Below are positions 58,501 through 64,000 of a DNA stretch of 64,000 nucleotides, one piece after another; positions within the stretch are counted from its first letter, which is position 1; every line of letters starts with the position of its first letter. The notes beneath the pieces were generated by a model. The model made no database searches. It saw only the letters and a program-made list of their open reading frames with translations, and had not been told where the DNA came from. The position numbers were made by a program, and so were the translations under genes. The DNA is from Lotus japonicus (Eukaryota > Streptophyta > Magnoliopsida > Fabales > Fabaceae). The DNA is taken from contig NC_080042.1 in the NCBI RefSeq assembly GCF_012489685.1, positions 52,814,066 to 52,878,065 on the forward strand, given 5' to 3'.

Positions 58501-58956
58501 ATGATAGAACCTGCTAATGTAATTGTTGATGACACTCCTATCAAGCGAGAGGAAATTGAAGATGACGCTGAAGACTCTCCAAGTACCAGTGTAGATGGCA
58601 CTCCAGATGTAACAGACATTACATCAACCAAGGGATTAGTCAACATCAGTGAAGAACCTGCTACTGTTTCAAAAGGGTCTTCGACCAGAATTCAAAAGAT
58701 ACACCCAATTAAAAATATTATAGGAAGACTTGATGAAAGTGTAACAACCAGATCAAGGGATCTTATTTCTGATTCTTGCTTCATTTCCAAACTAGAACCA
58801 AAGAATGTAAAAGAAGCCCTTACAGATGAATTCTGGATTCAATCTATGCAAGAAGAGCTGGGACAATTCAAAAGAAATGAAGTATGGGAACTTGTCCCTA
58901 GACCTGAAGATGTGAATGTAGTACGAATCAAATGGATAAAATGTTATAGGAAATAA
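55507..58956 (+). pseudogene. Sirevirus-type Ty1/copia gag-pol, truncated in RT
   Basis: One frame runs from ATG 55,507 to 58,956. It is interrupted only by TAG at 55,624-55,626 (codon 40) and TAG at 56,158-56,160 (codon 218). Gag begins with the LDGTNYDYWKARM block and has two zinc knuckles, CHECEGFGHIRSEC (near 56,425) and CHYCGRFGHIRPYC (near 57,100), separated by a coiled-coil-rich segment. Protease has WYFDSGCSRHMT near 57,290. Integrase follows with the HHCC region (WHQKLGHLNLKS, CGECQIGKQ) and the acids in LLHMDLMGPM, IRSDHGKEFE and GVVERKNRTL. Reverse transcriptase starts (FWIQSMQEELGQF...WELV) but is lost after about 45 residues. RNase H and the 3' LTR are absent. Two zinc knuckles and a DSGCS protease fit Sireviruses. 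Confidence 0.9.
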
Positions 58957-59524
58957 ACTTAAACATAAAGTACAGGTCTCTAAACCATTATAGGAAATAG
59001 GAAAAATGTTATACAATGAAAAATAGACAAATTTGTGTATGTGTGTGCATAAAATATTATTAGAATAATGTTAAACAGTGAAAAAAAAATTGAAAAAATA
59101 CACAGCTTATTATCAAGTTATAGGATTACCAAAAAAAAAAAGTTCCGTTGAAAAATCTATATCAAAAAAAAGTTCTGTTGAAAAATGAATTTATCACTAT
59201 TAATCTATTATTATTTTGTCACCCACAAAAAATCTATTATTATTTATTACCATGTTGAGGGAATAGATAGGAAGGGACACGTCCATTGTCCATTGTCCCC
59301 TGACCCCCTATGATGTACGACAACGTGAAAGAACATTTAGAGACGGCGAATTTGTACTGTGTATATCTCTGTCCGTACGCGCGTCACAAAAAACAAAAAT
59401 AAATAACACAGAAAATGAAATGCAATGAGATTTTTAAATTATGAATCTGAATTGTTTAATTCGAAACTTTACTTTCATGGAAATAATAAGTTTTTATTTA
59501 AATGGATTAGGTACATAAATTTTG
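58957..59524. other. AT-rich spacer after the copia truncation
   Basis: Just after the break the sequence repeats ATTATAGGAAATA near 58,988, similar to TGTTATAGGAAATA at the copia end, so the break lies at a short homology. No gene seen. Confidence 0.4.
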
Positions 59525-59608
59525 AGTGCTCACTAGGGTGGACTTTATTTTTTTCCTATCGGTGTACCAGGAGTTTATTAAACTTTGCATTGAGGGGTAT
59601 TTTAGAAT
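59525..59608 (+). mobile_element. Diverged Mutator-like terminus
   Basis: AGTGCTCACTAGGGTGGACT, then a T run, CGGTGTACCAGG and ACTTTGCATTGAGGGGTATTTTAG align with the left end of the 20,194 element (GGTGCCCACTAGGGTGGG, CGGTGCACCAGG, ACTTTGCACTAGGGGTATTTCAG). Only this end is seen; the LINE is inserted in it. Confidence 0.65.
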
Positions 59609-62443
59609 GTGGCCCGACCATTCCAGAATCTCTTCATGAGGTGAGAGTGGATTCTTTGGATTTCAATAGGAGAACTTTTGGGAACATATTCCGCAGAAAG
59701 AGACATGTGGAGAATTGTATGGCCTCCCTCCAGCATAGGCTTGAAACGGTTGATTCTGTTGCTCTCCTCAATCGGTTAGATGCTTTGAGAAAGGAGCATA
59801 GTGAAATCCTTGCCCAAGAGGAGATGCTTTGGTACCAGAAGTCGAGGGAGAAATGGGTTAAATATGGTGATAGAAACACGGCCTATTTCCATGCTCAAAC
59901 AGTCATTCGCCGGAAGAGGAACAGAATTGTGGGACTAAATTTACCGAATGGTGCTTGGTGTGATGATGCTGATGCACTTCAGACAGGTGCTATTGAGTAC
60001 TTTAAAGCTTTGTTTGCAGATTCTATGAATGTTGATACTTCTTGTTTGGTCAACCCCAATCTGCCTACTATCCCGGAGCAACATGTGTTGAATCTTGTGC
60101 GGGAGGTAACTAAGGAAGAAGTCTTCATGGCTCTACAGCATATGGGTTCCTTTAAGGCTCCTGGGCCGGATGGCTTTCATGCAGTTTTCTATAAAACCTA
60201 TTGGGATGTGGTGGGTGATAAAGTCTTCCAATGCATCAAGAATGTGTTTGAGACACAACAGTTTGACCCTGCCCTTGGTGAAACTCTTATTGTGCTAATT
60301 CCAAAGATTGATTGCCCCCTCTCCTTTAAAGATTTTAGACCTATCAGTTTGTGTAACGTGATTTACAAACTGATAACTAAAATTCTGGTCAACAGAATTA
60401 GACCTTGCTTGAATGAGATCATTAGCCCCAATCAGAGCAGCTTCATCCCGGGTAGATGTACAAGTGATAATGCAATAGCTCTTCAGGAGATTGTATATCA
60501 TCAACAGAAAGCCCGTCGGAAGAGTGGAAACCTAGTATTTAAGTTGGATCTTGAGAAGGCTTATGACCGGGTGAATTGGTCTTTTTTAGAGGAAACGTTG
60601 GTAGCCTTCGGGTTCCCACCGACGTGTGTTAGACTTATTATGTTTTGTGTGACAGCTTCTCAACTCTCTATCTTGTGGAATGGTGAGAGGCTTCAATCCT
60701 TTTCTGCGAAGAGAGGCTTGAGACAAGGTGATCCTCTCTCCCCGTACCTGTTTGTGCTGTGCATGGAAAGATTTAGTTCCGCCATCTCTACTGCTGTGAT
60801 GGATGGAAGATGGGATCCTGTGTGTACGGTGCGGAATGGTCCAGGCTTATCCCACCTATTTTTCGCGGATGATGTGCTTCTCTTCATTAAAGATAAGGAG
60901 AGTCAGGTGAAACTTTTAAAGGAGGTGCTGGATAATTTTTGTAAAGCTTCTGGTTTGAAGGTGAATGAGGCTAAGTCTAAAATTCTAGCGTACTCAGGTA
61001 TTACTAACCAAAAAAAAGCTAGTATTGCTAATATTGCAGGTTTTCAATTTACTGTGGACATTGGTAGATACCTGGGATTTCCTATCTTCCAGAAACGGGT
61101 TACAAAGGAGGATTTTAATTTCATTTTTGATCGAATTAATTCTCGCTTGGCGGATTGGAAGTGCAAGCTCCTCAACAAAGCTGGGAGGCTCACGCTAGCT
61201 CAATCAGTTATTTCTGCGATGCCATCCTACTGCATGAGTCAAGTTTGGGTGCCTCAAGGTGTTTGTGACAAACTAGATTCGGTAATTAAAAACTTTGTGT
61301 GGAAGAACAGAGATGGAAGAGGTATTAACTTGGTCGGCTGGGATAAAGTTGCTCTTCCTAAACGTTTTGGAGGCCTGGGACTTTGAAAAGCTAGAGATCA
61401 CAACATCGCATTGATGGGTAAACATGTTTGGCAGATTCTGAGTGAGGAGGACAAACCTTGGGTCCATATTCTCAAAGCTAATTATTTTCCATCTAATTCT
61501 TTCCTTGGGGCGGAGGCGCAGCGGGGTTCTCCAGTTTGGAGAGCGTTTCAGAGAACAATTGCAGTTTTGAAACCAGGGTTTGAGTTCAAGATTGGTGACG
61601 GCTTATCCTCTTTTTGGTTTTCATCGTGGTGCACAACCCAACCTTTGGGCCAGCTAGTGCAGTTCGTTAATTACCATGACACGGAGGCTCGAATAAAAGA
61701 TGTTTGGGATGGAGATAGGTGGAGGTTGGATCGATTGTGGACGGTGCTTCCAGATGACCTTACTGACAGGGTTAATATGTTCCCTGCCCGTGTTAACTCC
61801 CATGTTCCTGATGGGATTCGTTGGACAGGTCATGTTAGTGGCGAGTATTCGACGTCGACGGGGTACAATTGGCTCATTAGCCAGCGGATGGCCGTCGATG
61901 GTGTTCTTCCTGGTACCTACTCGAGTTGGAGTTGGATTTGGAGGTTGAAGATCCCCTTAAAGTGCATGATGCTCATCTGGTTGGCTCTGCAGGATGCGCT
62001 TCCCACTAACTGTTGCAGGTTCAAGCGTGGTATGGCCTCCTCTGCTTCGTGTGTTCGCTGCAATGGTGGGGAGGAGACTGTGCTTCATGGGTTAACCTTG
62101 GCTTGGGACCGTGGTGTGCGCGCAGTGGAATGCCAATCTGACTCCCTTGATGCTGTTAATTTGGTATTCTCTGGTCCTCCTTTGAGGCACGCTTTTGCCT
62201 CTCTCATTTGGGATATTAAGGATCTTCTCAATCGCCCTTGGCAGGTGGCTTTGTATCACACGCTTAGGGAAGGAAATGCTTGTGCAGACTTCTTGGCGAA
62301 GCATGGAGCGGAGCAGGATTTGCCTTTAGTAGTTATTGAGCACCCCTTGGCGGGCATGAATTTTCTAGTGTTGGCCGATGCCTTGGGAGTCTCCTCCGTG
62401 AGACCTTAGCCCTTTTTCTTTTTTATGCATTGTACAAAAAAAA
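59609..62443 (+). mobile_element. 5'-truncated L1-type LINE
   Basis: The 15-bp direct repeat GGGGTATTTTAGAAT occurs at 59,594-59,608 and 62,444-62,458. The insert ends in TGTACAAAAAAAA, its poly-A tail. The left end is a 5' truncation inside ORF2, between the endonuclease and the reverse transcriptase. It sits within a Mutator-like end. Confidence 0.9.
59620..62409 (+). pseudogene. LINE ORF2 remnant: RT, zf-RVT and partial RNase H
   Basis: The frame covers RRTFGNIFRRKRHVENCMASL, the KAPGPDGFHAVFYK motif, FKDFRPISLCNVIYKLITK, FKLDLEKAYDRVNW, GLRQGDPLSPYLFV and the catalytic LFFADDVLLF. A TGA at 61,384-61,386 splits it (GGLGL*KARDHNIAL); the same frame then continues from 61,387. After zf-RVT (CVRCNGGEETVLHG) the text jumps straight to LTLAWDRGVRAVECQSD, the middle of RNase H, so the first half of RNase H with its first catalytic Asp is missing. 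The join keeps the frame. The C-terminal CADFLAKHGAEQD end and stop at 62,407-62,409 are present. Confidence 0.92.
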
Positions 62444-62566
62444 GGGGTATTTTAGAATTTACCTATTCTTCTTTCTTTTCTAGATCTCTTTCATCAGGAA
62501 CCACTTTGACTTATAAAAAAAAAACCAGGAACCACTTTGCCTCTCCTCCTTATTGCACGTGAAACC

Positions 62567-63060
62567 TGTTAGAAAACTGGTTGTGATAATCCTGGATAAA
62601 GTCAAGAATCGTGAGCGTCCACTTTCCGAACAAATTATTTCGACCCTATAATTGCCTGGGTTCACGAAACCTTTGTTGAGATAATACTTGACAATCAATC
62701 TGTTTCTTGGCACAAGAGAACAAATAAAGAAAGTAGAGATGTTATGTTGTTCGAATTTCTGTTTCTGGTTTTCTGTTGTGAATTCCTTAGGCTGCAAGTA
62801 ACCTTATATAAGAGGTTGTGTTTGCACGAATGATCACAACTGTTCGAAAAAGTCACAATTTTTCAAACAATTTCAAACTAGGGTCACAAACGTTCAGAAA
62901 AAATTTCGAACGGGGCGCTGCCCCGCACCCCGCCCGTTGGCTCACCGAGCGTGCACTCCGCACTAACCTGACTCGATTCCGAGCCTAACGCGTAATTGCA
63001 TCAGCCTATAGTAGATCACATTACTACTAAAATACATTGATGATTCTAAAATCACCAACA
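62567..63060 (-). repeat. Copia-type solo LTR (494 bp)
   Basis: On the minus strand the LTR starts TGTTGGTGATTTTAG at 63,060 and ends TTTTCTAACA at 62,567. AAACC flanks it on both sides (62,562-62,566 and 63,061-63,065), a 5-bp integration duplication. CTTATATAAGG near 62,802-62,812 on the minus strand is a TATA box. The GGGGCGCTGCCCC palindrome at about 62,915 lies in the leader part. No internal region is present. Confidence 0.82.
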
Positions 63061-64000
63061 AAACCCACACAATCTTCGACCAGTAGCCAAGCCTTGTGCC
63101 TCCAACCTAGCCTCACACTCAGCTCCACCTGCGTTCGAAAGCTTCAAATTGGGTTCAATAACTTCACATAACATTCTATATGTCAACGAAATCCTAGGCT
63201 TGAACTTAGAGAGTGGAACAACCACGAAGAGGATAATATTGCTCGCTTATAAGAAATCCACAAATATTAACAATTCGTCGTTGATCCCGTTGTGCGGATC
63301 TCAATCCTTAGCTGGTCACCGTGGTAACTATTAAGTGATGTCTTTATGCTAAGACTATATATAGAGGACTTGAAAAAAGTTGAAGACATATTAGAGAACA
63401 AGAGAACTTCACAAGAACATTAAATATTCAAGCGAACTCTTTCAAAAGTATATCGATCTTTCTCTGTTAATGCTCTTAAGTGTTTGCACTTAATTTTCTA
63501 TCACATTGCCCTCTCACAAGAGTACTACTTGTGCTCAATTTTCCTACTATCATCTTTTGCAAAGAGAATTCAAAGCACAATAGCACTCACACTATTTGTA
63601 AGTTTTGAGAGAAGAAGTCCTTTAGAATATTTGTGAAAAAAGAAGCCATTGAAAATACTTATTGAATGAAAAGTTCTTGATAATAATTGTAAGAGGAGAA
63701 GCTAGTCCCAAAGAATATTTGATTTTCTAGTGGAAAATCTTTGTTGCATACCAAAGACTTAAAGTAGCTCAAGGAGTGAGATGAACAAGAATAGAATCTT
63801 CCATTTGTTTTTCTTATACCTTTAACTCTTTATTATTTACTCTTAATATTTTTTTGCAACTAGCTAGCAAATGGGTTATTTAAGAAATTTTTTAAAAAAC
63901 CATTCTTGAAAAAAAGTATCAAACACAATTCAACAACCCTCCTTATGTTGTTTTGTTGTATTTCAAAGTTTTCACCCTAAATTGTGTACATAGGAAAAGC
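63061..64000 (+). other. Promoter and long leader-like region, unassigned
   Basis: CTATATATAGAGGAC (63,353-63,367) looks like a strong TATA box. It is followed by more than 600 bases without a coding frame but rich in short AAG/GAA words. Such a layout occurs in retroelement LTRs and in pararetrovirus leaders. No protein evidence is in the window, so the type cannot be decided. Confidence 0.3.

Noticed and set aside
59425..59608. N-terminal 60 residues of the LINE frame
   Set aside because: These codons lie before the 15-bp target duplication, in host and Mutator-like DNA, so they are not part of the LINE protein.

Overview
This window is nuclear DNA from a flowering plant. The evidence is AT-rich spacers, spliced genes with GT-AG introns, plant-only protein families (IQD, PMT-type methyltransferase, anther-type lipid transfer protein) and plant transposable elements. 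The repeat content is compatible with a legume such as Lotus or Medicago, but that is a guess.

Four ordinary genes can be reconstructed. A rhomboid-like protease gene (7,505-9,768, +, five exons, 317 aa) lies on the left. An IQ67-domain calmodulin-binding protein gene (29,318-34,749, -, four exons, 468 aa) lies in the middle. A short lipid-transfer-like gene of the stamen FIL1/A9 type (41,576-41,833, -) and a Golgi PMT methyltransferase gene (42,512-48,985, -, six exons, 625 aa) follow. In the three spliced models the exon phases match at every junction and no internal stop appears.

The rest is mostly mobile DNA, layer on layer. From left to right it holds: the 3' end of a decayed Ty1/copia element; two LINE pieces facing opposite ways; a PIF/Harbinger-type non-autonomous element swollen by CAC repeats; a hAT relic; a SINE; an apparently complete PIF/Harbinger transposon (11,459-19,648) with both proteins open and a 4-kb solo LTR nested inside; a Mutator-like element with 45-bp perfect terminal inverted repeats; a LINE with the signature of twin priming (21,511-25,036); a fold-back Mutator-type MITE; a Stowaway MITE and a SINE in introns of the IQD gene; a Helitron 3' end; a gag-like relic; more LINE pieces; a Sirevirus-like copia element broken in its reverse transcriptase; a 5'-truncated LINE inserted into a Mutator-like end; and a copia-type solo LTR. 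Target-site duplications could be read directly for many of these, which fixes their borders and order of insertion.

The genes do not form an operon or pathway. Each stands alone between repeats. The most informative parts are the nested Harbinger, which still encodes a DDE transposase and its Myb-like partner, and the twin-primed LINE. Nothing in the window looks like a wholly new system. No CRISPR array, rRNA or functional tRNA gene was seen.
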